Below are positions 44,308 to 54,242 of a stretch of 64,000 bases of DNA, one piece after another. The DNA is from Leptospira terpstrae serovar Hualin str. LT 11-33 = ATCC 700639 (GTDB lineage: Bacteria > Spirochaetota > Leptospiria > Leptospirales > Leptospiraceae): NCBI RefSeq assembly GCF_000332495.1, contig NZ_AOGW02000010.1, positions 868,001 to 932,000 of the forward strand. Direction: 5' to 3'. Position 1 is the stretch's first letter; each line of letters starts with the position of its first letter. The notes under the pieces were generated by a model. That model made no database searches, was not told the origin of the DNA, and saw nothing but the letters and a program-made list of their open reading frames with translations. A program made the translations under genes and the position numbers.

Positions 44308-45489
44308 TTATAACTTTAAATACTCACTTTTCAAAACAAAACTTCCCTCTTCTACGATGGCTTCCCCTGATTCCACTCCATTAGTAATCTCAACCCAATT
44401 GTCATAGATTTTTCCCACGCCAATTTTTTTGGCAGAAAAAGAACCGTCAGTGTTACGAACAAAGATATAATTTTCACCTTCAATTTTATGGATACAATCA
44501 GCAGGGATCACCTTCGCTTTGTTTACCGAAGATTCTACCATAGCACCTACAACAGTTGCAGTTACACTTTGACCTGGACGTAACCTTCCTTTTGAATTTC
44601 TTACTTCCAATCGAATCTCTGCTGTTTTTTTGATCGGATCAATCACATCTCCCACATGGGAAACCACGGCTTTTAATGATTCATCTTTTGAACCTATGGG
44701 AATTACTTTTGCTTCATTGCCAACACGAATGGAGGCTAAATCTTTTTCATAAACTTCTAAATTGATCCAAAGTACAGATAAATCAGCAACTGTGAATAAA
44801 TTGTCACGAGCATTGACCGCCTGACCAATGATAGCTTCCCTCACTGTAACTGTTCCAGATATAGGAGTTCTAATGTATAGATTTTTAGAATTATATTTCC
44901 CTGCTTCTAAGTTAGTAATTTCTGCATCATTCAGACCTAAGTTTTCCAAAGCATTTCTGGATGTTTCCATTTCCGCTTTGACAGACTTATAATCCATTAA
45001 AGAGATTTCATATTCTTTGGCAGAGGTTACCTTTCTTTCATATAAATCTTTCGCTCGGTCCGCTTGGACTTTTAAAGCTTCTAGTCTTGCTCTGGCTTTT
45101 AAATAATTTGCTTCTGTGGTTCCGAGTTCAACCGATTGGATGGAAGCAAGAGCCGTGCTTTTTTTCACATGTTCCCCTTCCTTCACAAACACCTGATTGA
45201 TTCGACCACTCACACGGGAACCAACTTTAGCCACACTATTCATATCATAAGAAACAGTTCCCGGAAGTTGGAGTTCCTCTTCGAGAGCTTTTTCAGCCAA
45301 ATAAACCAACGAAAATGGATGATTCTTTTGGATTTCCTGAGAGATCATGAATTTTGATTTATCATCAGTCAGTGCTTCTGTTTTTTTACCGGCACCAAAA
45401 AACTTGGAATAGCCGAAGTAAGCCAAACTTCCCACGAGCACAAGTATGCTTAAGGATCTAATATTCTTAAAATTGAATTCTGTTTTCAT
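44308..45489 (-). CDS. czcB: RND efflux membrane fusion protein (CzcB/CusB type)
   Basis: The periplasmic adaptor joins the inner membrane pump to the outer membrane channel in heavy-metal RND systems. The 393-residue protein has an N-terminal membrane anchor (about 12-30), a lipoyl-like half motif VGSRVSGRINQVFVKEGEHVKK, a helical hairpin (about 125-200) and the second half LYIRTPISGTVTVREAIIGQAV. LRPGQSVTATV is in the beta-barrel domain. No His-rich metal loop is visible. It is the last gene of the efflux operon, six bases after the TolC-type gene. Confidence 0.9.
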   Translation of the reverse strand: MKTEFNFKNIRSLSILVLVGSLAYFGYSKFFGAGKKTEALTDDKSKFMISQEIQKNHPFSLVYLAEKALEEELQLPGTVSYDMNSVAKVGSRVSGRINQVFVKEGEHVKKSTALASIQSVELGTTEANYLKARARLEALKVQADRAKDLYERKVTSAKEYEISLMDYKSVKAEMETSRNALENLGLNDAEITNLEAGKYNSKNLYIRTPISGTVTVREAIIGQAVNARDNLFTVADLSVLWINLEVYEKDLASIRVGNEAKVIPIGSKDESLKAVVSHVGDVIDPIKKTAEIRLEVRNSKGRLRPGQSVTATVVGAMVESSVNKAKVIPADCIHKIEGENYIFVRNTDGSFSAKKIGVGKIYDNWVEITNGVESGEAIVEEGSFVLKSEYLKL

Positions 45490-45495
45490 ATAAAT

Positions 45496-46821
45496 TTAAA
45501 ACTCCGAGCTATCCATCTTTCCGATAGAAGCCTTGTATCCTTCCAACGCATTGTAATAGAGGTAAATGATTTCATAATAACTACGAAGGACACTGAGATA
45601 GTTTTTCTCAGCTTCTAAAAACGTAACTAAATTGGATGCACCTCTAATGTATGCAAGCCTTGACTTTTCCTGAACTTCTTTGTTTTTTTCTAGAAGTCCC
45701 ATTTTTTGGTAATCCAATAATTGAGATTCCCGTGCCTGTAACTCTTTGATCGCAGCAGAGATTTCCGAAACGATTTCATTTCGTTTGGCATCTACATCAA
45801 ATCCTAGTTTTTTGTAAGATTCTTCGGACTTTAGAATTTCCCCTTGTTTGCGATCAAACAAAGGAAGTGGTGTTGCTGCATATACGCCCGTTACATTTTC
45901 ATTTCCTTTGTTTAAAAACTCGATACCAAGTGTTAAAGGTGGGATGATTTCACGTTTTTTTAATTCGATATTCATTCGTTCTTTTTGTTGGCGAATTTTT
46001 AAAGCCACTAAGTCGGGTCTTTCTTCAATATCAAAATCATTTAAATCAATTCCAAACTCTCGTGTGGAAATAAACTCCAACCTTCCTTTGATACTTAGTG
46101 GAGAATTTACATCTGAAATTCCAATAAGGATCCTTAGGTTTTTTACCACTTGGGCTCGTAAGATACGGGCATTTCTGTATTCCCGTTCAATTTGAACGCG
46201 TTCCAAAGCCAAACGGTCATATTCTAAAAATGAAATGTCTCCCTTTTCTGCCCTTAGTTTTGTAAGGTCCAAAAGGTCTTGGTAATTTTCCAAAAATTCT
46301 TTTTGGTAATTGATCTGCTCTGTTACATAGAGGTAAGTCCAAAAGTTTTGTCTAAGGCGCAACCGAAACAATCGGTCAAAGTCCCGAAAACTAGCAATGG
46401 TTCCTAAAAACTCTTGTTTGGCGACCTTTTCTCTTTGAGGAATCACCCCGCTCATGTCAAAAGGTTGGTTATAAATAAAGGAAGTTTCTGGTCTTCCGGT
46501 GGCTGCGTTGGCAGAGGCCCCCATAAACTGCTGTTGCATATTGACAATGGGATTATAATACAAACTTGCAGTAATGATATCACCCCGAGCCATACCAATG
46601 TTTTGTTTTTCCCTTAAATAAAGAGGATTGCTCGTGACAGCAAAATTTTCTAATTCATCCAGGTTCCATTTTTCTTTCGAATCTTGGGCTCTAGAATCTT
46701 CTCCTAAGAAAAACAATTCATCTTTCGAATGGAGTTCATACACTGCCTTTTCTTTTGGAAATACAGCAAAAGACTGAATCGCCAAAAGAGATAGGATCAA
46801 AAACTTCCTTATTTGTTTCAT
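45496..46821 (-). CDS. czcC: TolC-family outer membrane efflux protein (CzcC type)
   Basis: The 441-residue exported protein (signal peptide about 1-21) has the two repeated helical regions of TolC/OEP proteins; EYDRLALERVQIEREYRNARI and LAYIRGASNLVTFLEAEKNYL are the paired helices. It would form the outer membrane channel of the RND pump encoded in the same operon. Its ATG overlaps the pyrophosphatase stop by ATGA. Metal specificity cannot be read from this subunit. Confidence 0.88.
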   Translation of the reverse strand: MKQIRKFLILSLLAIQSFAVFPKEKAVYELHSKDELFFLGEDSRAQDSKEKWNLDELENFAVTSNPLYLREKQNIGMARGDIITASLYYNPIVNMQQQFMGASANAATGRPETSFIYNQPFDMSGVIPQREKVAKQEFLGTIASFRDFDRLFRLRLRQNFWTYLYVTEQINYQKEFLENYQDLLDLTKLRAEKGDISFLEYDRLALERVQIEREYRNARILRAQVVKNLRILIGISDVNSPLSIKGRLEFISTREFGIDLNDFDIEERPDLVALKIRQQKERMNIELKKREIIPPLTLGIEFLNKGNENVTGVYAATPLPLFDRKQGEILKSEESYKKLGFDVDAKRNEIVSEISAAIKELQARESQLLDYQKMGLLEKNKEVQEKSRLAYIRGASNLVTFLEAEKNYLSVLRSYYEIIYLYYNALEGYKASIGKMDSSEF

Positions 46822-47441
46822 ACAGTTACAAATTTCTTTATATAATCTTCGATTCCAAACTGGATGACTTTAATCGCTTCTGCTCTATCATACACTTCTG
46901 TAATTTCTACAGTGCCTGTGGAAGGAGAATTAGGATCCAATTTGTAAGTCAAAAAGTAATGGTGGAGTTTGTTGATGAGAGCTTTCGGAACTTCTGAGAT
47001 ATCTTTGATTTGACCGAACACTTCGTCCCCTTTGAGAACAGCGACGATTTTGTCATCAGCTTCACCTTTATCAATCATCCGAAGTCCCCCAATGGGAATC
47101 ACAGTCAAAATCATATTTCCATGTGTGATTGGATTTACACTCAGAACACAAATATCAATAGGATCTCCATCACCAATGATATCTGGCCTACCAACTACAT
47201 CAGAACAATGTTTTCCAGAAGCTTCTCCAGAAAATGTTCTAGGGATAAATCCATATAGAGTCGGCGAACGGTTGCTATATTTTTGTGGTCTATCGACACG
47301 AATGAAACCTGAAGCTTTATCAATCTCATATTTTACAGTGTCTTGTGGGGTGAGTTCAATAAATACATCCAACTCATCGGGAGCTTTGGGTCCCAGTTCC
47401 AAACCGTGCCAAGGGTGTGCTACGTAATAATTCGGTTTCAT
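46818..47441 (-). CDS. ppa: Inorganic pyrophosphatase, family I
   Basis: The enzyme splits pyrophosphate to phosphate with Mg2+, driving biosynthetic reactions. The 207-residue protein has YGFIPRTFSG, the core motif DGDPIDICVL (family I D-x-D-P-x-D), and KVIPIGGLRMIDKGEADDKIVAV-type stretches. Unusually, the gene lies inside the RND efflux operon: it starts right after czcA and overlaps czcC by ATGA. Its length is slightly above the bacterial norm of about 175, nearer plant and some spirochaetal forms. Confidence 0.92.
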   Translation of the reverse strand: MKPNYYVAHPWHGLELGPKAPDELDVFIELTPQDTVKYEIDKASGFIRVDRPQKYSNRSPTLYGFIPRTFSGEASGKHCSDVVGRPDIIGDGDPIDICVLSVNPITHGNMILTVIPIGGLRMIDKGEADDKIVAVLKGDEVFGQIKDISEVPKALINKLHHYFLTYKLDPNSPSTGTVEITEVYDRAEAIKVIQFGIEDYIKKFVTV

Positions 47442-50400
47442 TTAAGTCCTCTTTCTTTTAGATTTCTGATTTTGTTTGTTTGTTTTGGAATCATCTTCGT
47501 TTTGGGACGAATGATCTTCCACTTCTGTGTAATGATGAGAATGCCCATGGGAATCATGGATTTCTGAAGCTTTGTATTTTTTCATTTCTTCTACAAAGTA
47601 ATCATTCATCTTACGTTCTCGTTCCATTTGTCGGATTTCTTGTCTTTGCGCCAGTTTCACTAAAAACTCAAAGGCAATCGGTAAAAGAAACCTAGAAAGG
47701 ATGGTTGCGACAAGAACACCACCCATAACCACCGTTGCCAGCGGTCTTTGCACTTCTGCACCCGCGCTGGAAGCAATGGCCATTGGTAAAAATCCAATGA
47801 TTGCCACAAGTTCTGTTGTAGCTACTGCTCTAAGAGTATACACAGCAGCTTCCACTACCGCTTTAGACGGATCTCTTGTGACTTTCAATTGGTCTTTTAA
47901 TGCAGATGCATACACAACCCCGTTTAACACCGATATACCGGCAGCAGCGATAAATCCTACCCCTGCTGGAATGGAAAAAGGAAGACCCCGGATCACAAGA
48001 GAAAGTATTCCCCCTGAAAGGGATAATGGCACTAAGATAAAAACTCCCAATGCATAATAAACACTTCCAAAAGCAATAAAGAGCATTGCAAAAATGATGG
48101 CACCTGCAATAGGGATTACAACGGCCAATCGGTTTTTGGCACGAGTGAAGTTTTCGAACTGCCCACCCCAATCCACATAATACCCTTGCGGAAGGTTAGA
48201 TTCAATAGACTGAGTGGCAGCTTGTACATCATTCACAAATCCTATCATATCTCTCCCTCGAACGTTTACTTCGACAAGAATCCTACGTTTGAGACCTTCG
48301 TGATAAAGAGCCGCAGGCCCTTCTGTCATCATAATGTCTGTTACCTGAGCTAGCGGAACAGTCCCACCGAGCTCTGTCATTACGGGAACATTTTCAATGA
48401 CTCCGATATCGGTTACATCCGCATCCAAACGCACAATGAGATCAAATCGTTTGTATCCTTCATAAACTTTTCCTGCATTAGCACCTACACGTAACGTTTC
48501 AATGGTTGTGAGGACTTCTTCTGCTCGAACCCCATAACGAGCCATATTTCCCCGGTTCATTTTGATCTCGAGTAAGGGAAGGCCGAGGAGTTTTTGAACT
48601 CTTAAATCGGCAGCACCTTGGATTTTTTTGATTTTGGAGGCATAGTTGTCAGCAATCGATTTCAGAGTTTTTAAATCGTCACCATAAATTTTGATTACGA
48701 TATCCGCTTTGGAACCAGATAACAAGGCATTGACGCGGTTTTCAATTGGCTGCGACAAACTGATGTAGGAGGAAGGAACATTTTTGTTCACCGAATTTTT
48801 CATGAGTTCCATGAGTTCTTCGCGGTCTTTGGCAGAAACCCACTCCTTACGGGGTTTCAGTTTTACCATCATCTCCCCTTCTTCCGATCCAATTGGTTCA
48901 GCGGCCGACTCACCTCGACCTTGCCTTGAAACAACACTTACCGCTTCAGGAAATTTCAGAATCACCTTCTCCATTTCCAAATTCAAGTCACGTGAATGGT
49001 TGATGGCAGTGGAAGGCAACCTTTTGATATCAATCGCAATTTCTCCTTCGTCAATCCTAGGCAAAAATTCCGAACCGAGAGTGGAGGCTAAAGCAAAAGA
49101 GAGCAGTACAACACCAATACCTGCATAGGTAAATTGACGTTTGAATTTCATTCCATAAGTAAGAACTTCCGCATACTTAGTTTGGAATTTTTCCCAAAAA
49201 GCAGACTCATGTAAAATCGGTTTTTTATAGATATAAGACATGAGTGCAGGAAAGGTTGTGATCGAGTAAAGAAGTGCTGCACCTAATGCGAAAGCTACGG
49301 TAATCGCCATGGGACGAAACATCCGACCTTCCACCCCTTCCAGAGTCATCAATGGCAAGTATACGAGTAAAATAATTCCCACACTAAAAGCCGAAGCCCT
49401 GACCACTTTGATACAAGACTCCATGATCACTTCTTCCATCCCATCTTCCATGTCTTGGGCTGATGTCTTTGATAGAAGGAAACTTTTGCGAAGTAAAAAT
49501 CCATGAAGAGTGGACTCCAACATCACAATGGAACCATCCACAAGAAGTCCAAAGTCAAGTGCTCCCAAAGACATTAAGTTTCCGACAATGCCAAAAGCAT
49601 TCATAAGAATGGTGGCAATCATCATAGAAACAGGAATGGCAAGAGCTACCGCAAAGGCACCCTTCACTGTTCCCAATGTTAAAATAAGACATACAAGAAC
49701 AATAATAGCCGCTTCTACTAAATTGGTAAATACAGTTGAGAGAGTTCGACCAATGAATTCAGAACGATCATAATACACTTGAATCTTCATCCCAGGAGGA
49801 AGTCGGGATTCAATTTCTTTCATCTTTTCTTTGACTCGGCTTACCACTTGGAGAGAGTTGCTACCAAGTAACATCATTGCCGTTCCACCCACCACTTCTC
49901 GTTTTCCGTTCATAGTGCTCAGACCAAAACGTAAAGCTGGCCCTGTTTCCACTTTGGCAATTTGGCCAAGAGTAAGTGGAATACCATCTCTTGAAGTGCG
50001 AACCGAAAGTCTTGAGATATCATCAATGGATTTAAATTGGCTTTCCCCCCGAATCACAAACTGCTCTTCGCCTTTTTGGATGTATCCACCACCAAGGTTG
50101 ACGTTGGCACCTTCCAGAGCTTCTGTAATATGAGAAAGAGTTAAATTATGAGATAACAAACGTTTGGGGTCAATTTTGATTTGAAACTGTTTGGCGTCTC
50201 CCCCGACAACGTTGACATCAATGATTCCTTTGACAGAACGAAGTTGTCTTGCTACTTCCCATTCCATCACAGTTCGGAGTTCTTCTGGAGTATGGCTTTC
50301 GGAAACTAATGCAAATTCATAAATATCTCCAAGACCAGTTGCAATCGGCGAAAGTTCCGGCCTTCCATAGGATTTGGGGATAAAGTTCTCTGCTTGTTTT

Positions 50401-50741
50401 AATCTTTCGTTTACAAGTTGCCTTGCAAAATAGATATCCGTTCCATCTTCAAAGATAACAGTAACAGAACTTACACCTGTTCTTGAAATGGAACGAATTT
50501 CAGTCACTTTCGGCATCCCGTTAAACTCAAGTTCGATGGGATAAGTGATAAATTGTTCCACTTCCAATGGAGAAAGGCCAGGAACCGAAGTCACTGCTGA
50601 CACCTGGACGTTAGTTACATCGGGAATGGCATCAATAGAGAGATGAAGTGCATTATAAAAACCAACGATGGTGAGTGCTGCTGTCAAAACGAGTACAGTG
50701 GCTCGTTTGTGAATGGAAAACTTAATGATTTTTTCTAACAT
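47442..50741 (-). CDS. czcA: Heavy-metal RND efflux pump, inner membrane subunit (CzcA/CusA)
   Basis: This 1099-residue proton-driven pump has two repeats of one membrane helix, a large periplasmic loop and five helices. The HME-RND signature lies in the fourth helix, [14 protein letters not shown], as in Czc[14 protein letters not shown] and [12 protein letters not shown] near the start are family motifs. The C-terminal cytoplasmic tail has a His-rich cluster ([16 protein letters not shown]), which may bind metal, then a basic Lys/Arg end. It is the first pump gene; a strong palindrome overlaps its proposed promoter. Substrate (Zn, Co, Cd or Cu/Ag) is not certain. Confidence 0.93.
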   Translation of the reverse strand: MLEKIIKFSIHKRATVLVLTAALTIVGFYNALHLSIDAIPDVTNVQVSAVTSVPGLSPLEVEQFITYPIELEFNGMPKVTEIRSISRTGVSSVTVIFEDGTDIYFARQLVNERLKQAENFIPKSYGRPELSPIATGLGDIYEFALVSESHTPEELRTVMEWEVARQLRSVKGIIDVNVVGGDAKQFQIKIDPKRLLSHNLTLSHITEALEGANVNLGGGYIQKGEEQFVIRGESQFKSIDDISRLSVRTSRDGIPLTLGQIAKVETGPALRFGLSTMNGKREVVGGTAMMLLGSNSLQVVSRVKEKMKEIESRLPPGMKIQVYYDRSEFIGRTLSTVFTNLVEAAIIVLVCLILTLGTVKGAFAVALAIPVSMMIATILMNAFGIVGNLMSLGALDFGLLVDGSIVMLESTLHGFLLRKSFLLSKTSAQDMEDGMEEVIMESCIKVVRASAFSVGIILLVYLPLMTLEGVEGRMFRPMAITVAFALGAALLYSITTFPALMSYIYKKPILHESAFWEKFQTKYAEVLTYGMKFKRQFTYAGIGVVLLSFALASTLGSEFLPRIDEGEIAIDIKRLPSTAINHSRDLNLEMEKVILKFPEAVSVVSRQGRGESAAEPIGSEEGEMMVKLKPRKEWVSAKDREELMELMKNSVNKNVPSSYISLSQPIENRVNALLSGSKADIVIKIYGDDLKTLKSIADNYASKIKKIQGAADLRVQKLLGLPLLEIKMNRGNMARYGVRAEEVLTTIETLRVGANAGKVYEGYKRFDLIVRLDADVTDIGVIENVPVMTELGGTVPLAQVTDIMMTEGPAALYHEGLKRRILVEVNVRGRDMIGFVNDVQAATQSIESNLPQGYYVDWGGQFENFTRAKNRLAVVIPIAGAIIFAMLFIAFGSVYYALGVFILVPLSLSGGILSLVIRGLPFSIPAGVGFIAAAGISVLNGVVYASALKDQLKVTRDPSKAVVEAAVYTLRAVATTELVAIIGFLPMAIASSAGAEVQRPLATVVMGGVLVATILSRFLLPIAFEFLVKLAQRQEIRQMERERKMNDYFVEEMKKYKASEIHDSHGHSHHYTEVEDHSSQNEDDSKTNKQNQKSKRKRT

Positions 50742-50769
50742 AATTCCTATTTGAAATTCAATACATTGC

Positions 50770-50789
50770 AGAGACCAAATTTGGACTCT
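50770..50789. promoter_or_regulatory. Palindromic operator at the czcA promoter
   Basis: AGAG-A-CCAAATTTGG-A-CTCT is a 20-base inverted repeat with one mismatched pair and a perfect 10-base core, centred about 38 bases upstream of the czcA ATG. It overlaps the proposed -10. It is a strong candidate for a metal-responsive repressor site. Confidence 0.5.
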
Positions 50790-50813
50790 ACTTCTAGACT
50801 AATCTACATGCAA
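50785..50813 (-). promoter_or_regulatory. Candidate czcA promoter
   Basis: TTGCAT (50808-50813) and TAGAGT (50785-50790) on the minus strand with a 17-base spacer. The -35 lies at the very end of the preceding small gene. Consensus match is fair. Confidence 0.4.
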
Positions 50814-50816
50814 CGA

Positions 50817-51143
50817 TTAAGCCAAAAAAGGTGGTGGGAGGTAAAGAAAGTGAAATAAGATAGGAATTTCAGTAAAAAAGACAGGTTCTGTAGAAATTGT
50901 AGACCAACGGATGACAGAAATCTTCACAAGGGACTGTTCCCTACGGGAAGGAACTAATTTCAAAACTTGGTTGGATTCTTTAGAAGATGTAAGAACACGA
51001 GTCGTTTCTTCCAACTCGTAGGATTGGTATTGAAAGTCCAAATCTTCGAGTGGGGAAACAAACCGGTCATCGACCAGATTCAGATTGATGAAAACCGCTA
51101 AAAGCAGGATGAACCCTGACTTCCAGAAGCGCCTAATTTTCAC
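50817..51143 (-). CDS. Small membrane-anchored protein upstream of the efflux operon
   Basis: The 108-residue protein has a signal or anchor segment (FWKSGFILLLAVFINLNLV, about 6-24), an acidic middle and a hydrophobic C-terminus (FFTEIPILFHFLYLPPPFLA). It starts with GTG after AGGA. I recognise no family. Being directly upstream of czcA on the same strand, it may be part of the metal response, but no metal motif such as His or Cys clusters is present. An inverted repeat lies 15 bases upstream of its start. Confidence 0.55.
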   Translation of the reverse strand: MKIRRFWKSGFILLLAVFINLNLVDDRFVSPLEDLDFQYQSYELEETTRVLTSSKESNQVLKLVPSRREQSLVKISVIRWSTISTEPVFFTEIPILFHFLYLPPPFLA

Positions 51144-51157
51144 TATTTTTTCCTACA

Positions 51158-51176
51158 CTTGAGACCCAGGTTCAAG
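51158..51176. promoter_or_regulatory. Inverted repeat in the gap before the efflux region
   Basis: CTTGA-N9-TCAAG lies 15-33 bases upstream of the small gene preceding czcA, in the gap shared with the divergent bactofilin gene. The 5-9-5 layout recalls operators of dimeric regulators, but the arms are short. Low confidence. Confidence 0.25.
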
Positions 51177-51294
51177 AATTGAAGTAGGGACACAAGAGAA
51201 AACACTGAAAATATGAACTTTTTTCCATTTCCTTTTCGTTACAAAAACGATAGAGTTGCCAAAACTTAACTGTCAAACAAGACTATCCCTACCG

Positions 51295-51615
51295 ATGAAA
51301 GACGAATCTATAGACACCATCATTAGCGACGACATCACGTTTCGCGGAACCCTTTCCTTCAACCAAACATTAAAAATCAAAGGTCAATTCAAAGGCACGA
51401 TCACATCCCAAGGTAAACTCATCATTGATGAAACTGGTGATGTAGAAGCCGATGTGGAAGTAGGAAGCCTTGTAGTCCACGGAAACCTCAAAGGAAACGT
51501 AGACGCAAAAGAAAAAGTGGAACTTAAAAAAAATGGTAAGGTCGTTGGGGACATCAAAACACCGGGACTCGAAGTAGAATTCGGTTCCAAAATTATCGGC
51601 AATTGCATCATGTAA
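51295..51615 (+). CDS. Bactofilin
   Basis: The 106-residue protein consists almost entirely of a bactofilin beta-helix: repeated short strands such as IKGQFKGTITSQGKLII, VEVGSLVVHGNLKGNV and GDIKTPGLEVEFGS. Bactofilins polymerise without nucleotide and shape the cell or anchor cell-wall enzymes. ATG 51295 gives a typical short N-tail; a TTG at 51256 in frame is less likely. No clear ribosome site is seen. It overlaps the start of recJ by 13 bases. Confidence 0.88.
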   Translation: MKDESIDTIISDDITFRGTLSFNQTLKIKGQFKGTITSQGKLIIDETGDVEADVEVGSLVVHGNLKGNVDAKEKVELKKNGKVVGDIKTPGLEVEFGSKIIGNCIM

Positions 51616-53570
51616 CCAAGGTTCACTTCGGACCATTACTTGCCGAAGTAAGAACCAAAGTTGATTCTAAAAGGCCCCTATTACGTTACTTAGTCGATAA
51701 ACGAGAGGGCCTTCGTAACATCCATCCCAAGGAACTTCTTTGTTCCGACTTTTCTTGTTTGCACTCTCCCTTTTCTCTTCCTGATCTATTCGATGCGGTA
51801 GAACTTTTACTCCAGTTTGCTCGCGGTGGCAAAAAAATTCTTTTGTATGGAGACCGTGATTCGGATGGAGTGAGTTCCACTTGTCTCCTTGCTTTCTTTT
51901 TAAGATCCCATCCAGAATTTTCTCACTGTAACTTAGAAGTGATGGTATCTTCCGAAAGTGATCCATATGGCCTTTGCAAAGAAGCTCTAGTCAAAATCAA
52001 AAAAGTAAAACCGGACCTTCTTGTCACACTTGATTTTGGTTCGAGTCAGGCCGATGAAATTGAGGAATTGACGGGCATCGGGATTCGTGTGATAGTACTC
52101 GACCACCATGAAGTGCCTGTGCGAATTCCCACTAACTGTGCTTTGGTGAACCCAAGAAGATTGGACTCCATCTATCCAGAAAAAAAAATTTGCACGGCGG
52201 TTTTGTCGTTTAAATTAGTTTCTGCGATTCTTTTCCGTCTGAGTGAAGAGTTTGGTCGAATCTATGCGAAAACAGTAACAGATTCAGATTCAAAAACAAA
52301 AGATACTATCTATTTCCAAAATGGTTTATCCATCCCTAAAGAATCTATAGATAATTCAAAGATTACAGAGAATTCCATCCTACCTTATCCTGAAGATTTT
52401 TCGATGAACATTCCTGTGGATGAGGAAAGAAAACTATTCTACTACCAATGTTCGAAAATTCCTGATTTTTTTGCCGGGCTGGAAGAAGAAACAGACCTGG
52501 CCGGAATTGGAACCATTACCGATATGATGCCCCTCACGGGCGAAAACCGACATTTTGTAAAATTGGCCTTACAATCTCTCACCAAACTCTATGTAGGTGA
52601 TAAAAAACGAAAAGGATTATCCGAACTCTTAAAGGAACTAAAACTAAATCCTCACGGAATCACTACCAAGGATTTAGGTTGGTCCATTGGTCCTGTTCTC
52701 AATTCTGCGGGAAGGATGGGAAAAACAGAAGAAGCTGTCTCTTTACTTCTTTCAGAAACAACAACAGAAGCCAAAACAAAGGCCAAACAACTTCTTTCCC
52801 TCAATGAAGAACGAAAAGAAAGAACCAAAAGAAATATGGACCGAGTGGAACGGTATTTTGCACGGAAAGCAGAACGAACTACAAATGAAATTGTTTTTTG
52901 TTACGAACCCGATATGGAACCAGGTGTCAGTGGAATTGTTGCCACAAGAATGGTAGATACCTATAAAAAACCTGCCATCTTTTTAGCACCTGACAATGGA
53001 GATGCGAGAGGAAGCATTCGTTCCTATGGTCGAGAAAACGTTCTGGAACTTTTAGAATCACTTTCCAACCATTTTTTACATTTTGGTGGCCACCCGGAAG
53101 CTGGTGGATTTTCTATCAAACTCGAAAATATACCCGCATTCGAATCTGCTTTGTATCCTACTGCAAAAGAGTGGTTAGCAAAGGATAAGGAAAGATCCAC
53201 AGTTCATACAATTGAAACTGATTTTACAGTTCTAACAGAAGAAATGGGTGAAAAACTTCTGAAAGAGTGGAAGGACCTTGAACCCTTTGGACAAGGGAAC
53301 CCCGATATCAAACTTGCAATTCGAAATGCCAAAGCTATCCACCTAACACCACTCAGTGCAGGAAAACATGTACGGTTTCATTTGATTGGGAGTGGCTCTT
53401 TAAAGTATATGGTTTGGAATAAGGGAGATGAGTTCCAAAAATTTATGTCAGAACATGGAAGTTTTGATCTTGTGGGGTGTTTGGAAGAAAACTTTTACCA
53501 GGGAAGGACCACCCTCCAATTCATTGTCGAGTGGTTTGGAATTGCGGCAGAAAACTCTGCCGTCTCATAG
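51603..53570 (+). CDS. recJ: Single-strand DNA-specific exonuclease RecJ
   Basis: RecJ degrades single-stranded DNA 5' to 3' in recombination and repair. The 655-residue protein has the DHH-family motifs LLYGDRDSDGVSST and LDHHEVPV, the RMGKTEEAVSLL region, and FGGHPEAGGFS in the DHHA1 part, with an OB-like C-terminus. The usual first motif DADG reads DSDG. A stretch around 215-275 is longer than in E. coli RecJ and Asn/Ser/Asp-rich. The start appears to be TTG 51603 inside the bactofilin end; no better start is near. Confidence 0.9.
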   Translation: MHHVTKVHFGPLLAEVRTKVDSKRPLLRYLVDKREGLRNIHPKELLCSDFSCLHSPFSLPDLFDAVELLLQFARGGKKILLYGDRDSDGVSSTCLLAFFLRSHPEFSHCNLEVMVSSESDPYGLCKEALVKIKKVKPDLLVTLDFGSSQADEIEELTGIGIRVIVLDHHEVPVRIPTNCALVNPRRLDSIYPEKKICTAVLSFKLVSAILFRLSEEFGRIYAKTVTDSDSKTKDTIYFQNGLSIPKESIDNSKITENSILPYPEDFSMNIPVDEERKLFYYQCSKIPDFFAGLEEETDLAGIGTITDMMPLTGENRHFVKLALQSLTKLYVGDKKRKGLSELLKELKLNPHGITTKDLGWSIGPVLNSAGRMGKTEEAVSLLLSETTTEAKTKAKQLLSLNEERKERTKRNMDRVERYFARKAERTTNEIVFCYEPDMEPGVSGIVATRMVDTYKKPAIFLAPDNGDARGSIRSYGRENVLELLESLSNHFLHFGGHPEAGGFSIKLENIPAFESALYPTAKEWLAKDKERSTVHTIETDFTVLTEEMGEKLLKEWKDLEPFGQGNPDIKLAIRNAKAIHLTPLSAGKHVRFHLIGSGSLKYMVWNKGDEFQKFMSEHGSFDLVGCLEENFYQGRTTLQFIVEWFGIAAENSAVS

Positions 53571-53615
53571 AATCAAAATTAATTCGAACGAGCTTCTCCT
53601 AACAAAAACTTTGTA

Positions 53616-54149
53616 TTAGGCGTTAATCAAAACTTTAGACTCGTCTACGTAGACGGGAGTCCAACCTGAATTGTCTTTGAAGTAACGAACTGCTTTGATT
53701 CTTAAATTTTTGTCGAGAGTAAACCAGTGGTTGGTATTGGCAGGGATGGAAAGGAAATCTCCCTTACTGACATGAACTTCAAATCTCTCTCCATCGATAA
53801 TAAATCCAAAAATTCCACTGCCATCAATGATATAACGCACTTCTTCATCCGTATGGATATGAAGTTTATCAAACTTTGCTAACATATCCTGAATTCCAGG
53901 AACTTCATCATGAAGGACCACGAGATCATTGGCCTTATAGCCATGTTCTTTTTTCAATTGGTCAAATCGGTATTCTAATCCAGAAAGGACTTCGTTTTTT
54001 TCGGCATCGTTTAGGCCCTTTTGTCCGAGGATCAAATCCAAAGACTCTGGTGTTTTATAGAATTCATACACAAGTCCCTTGGAAACAAGGAACGCCTTGA
54101 TCGCATCTGCATCTTGGAGAGTTTCTGTCTTTCTTTGAATGGTTGCCAT
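53616..54149 (-). CDS. mtnD: Acireductone dioxygenase
   Basis: This cupin enzyme of the methionine salvage pathway converts acireductone to the keto acid precursor of methionine. The 177-residue protein has the metal site [16 protein letters not shown] (His, His, Glu) and the last His in [11 protein letters not shown], followed by [13 protein letters not shown]. The product depends on whether Fe or Ni is bound. No other mtn gene is in the window. It faces recJ, with a 45-base gap that could form a weak bulged hairpin. Confidence 0.93.
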   Translation of the reverse strand: MATIQRKTETLQDADAIKAFLVSKGLVYEFYKTPESLDLILGQKGLNDAEKNEVLSGLEYRFDQLKKEHGYKANDLVVLHDEVPGIQDMLAKFDKLHIHTDEEVRYIIDGSGIFGFIIDGERFEVHVSKGDFLSIPANTNHWFTLDKNLRIKAVRYFKDNSGWTPVYVDESKVLINA

Positions 54150-54242
54150 ATGAAATTACCTACTTATGGACTACCCTCTAGATCCCGGCAAATGGATCAA
54201 TCTGTTTTTCGCTATCCTGGAACTATTTCTGCTATAGCAGAT

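Noticed and set aside
53598..53620. Terminator between recJ and mtnD
   Set aside because: The CCTAACAAA/TTTG-TTAGG pairing needs a two-base bulge, has no T-run and overlaps the mtnD stop.
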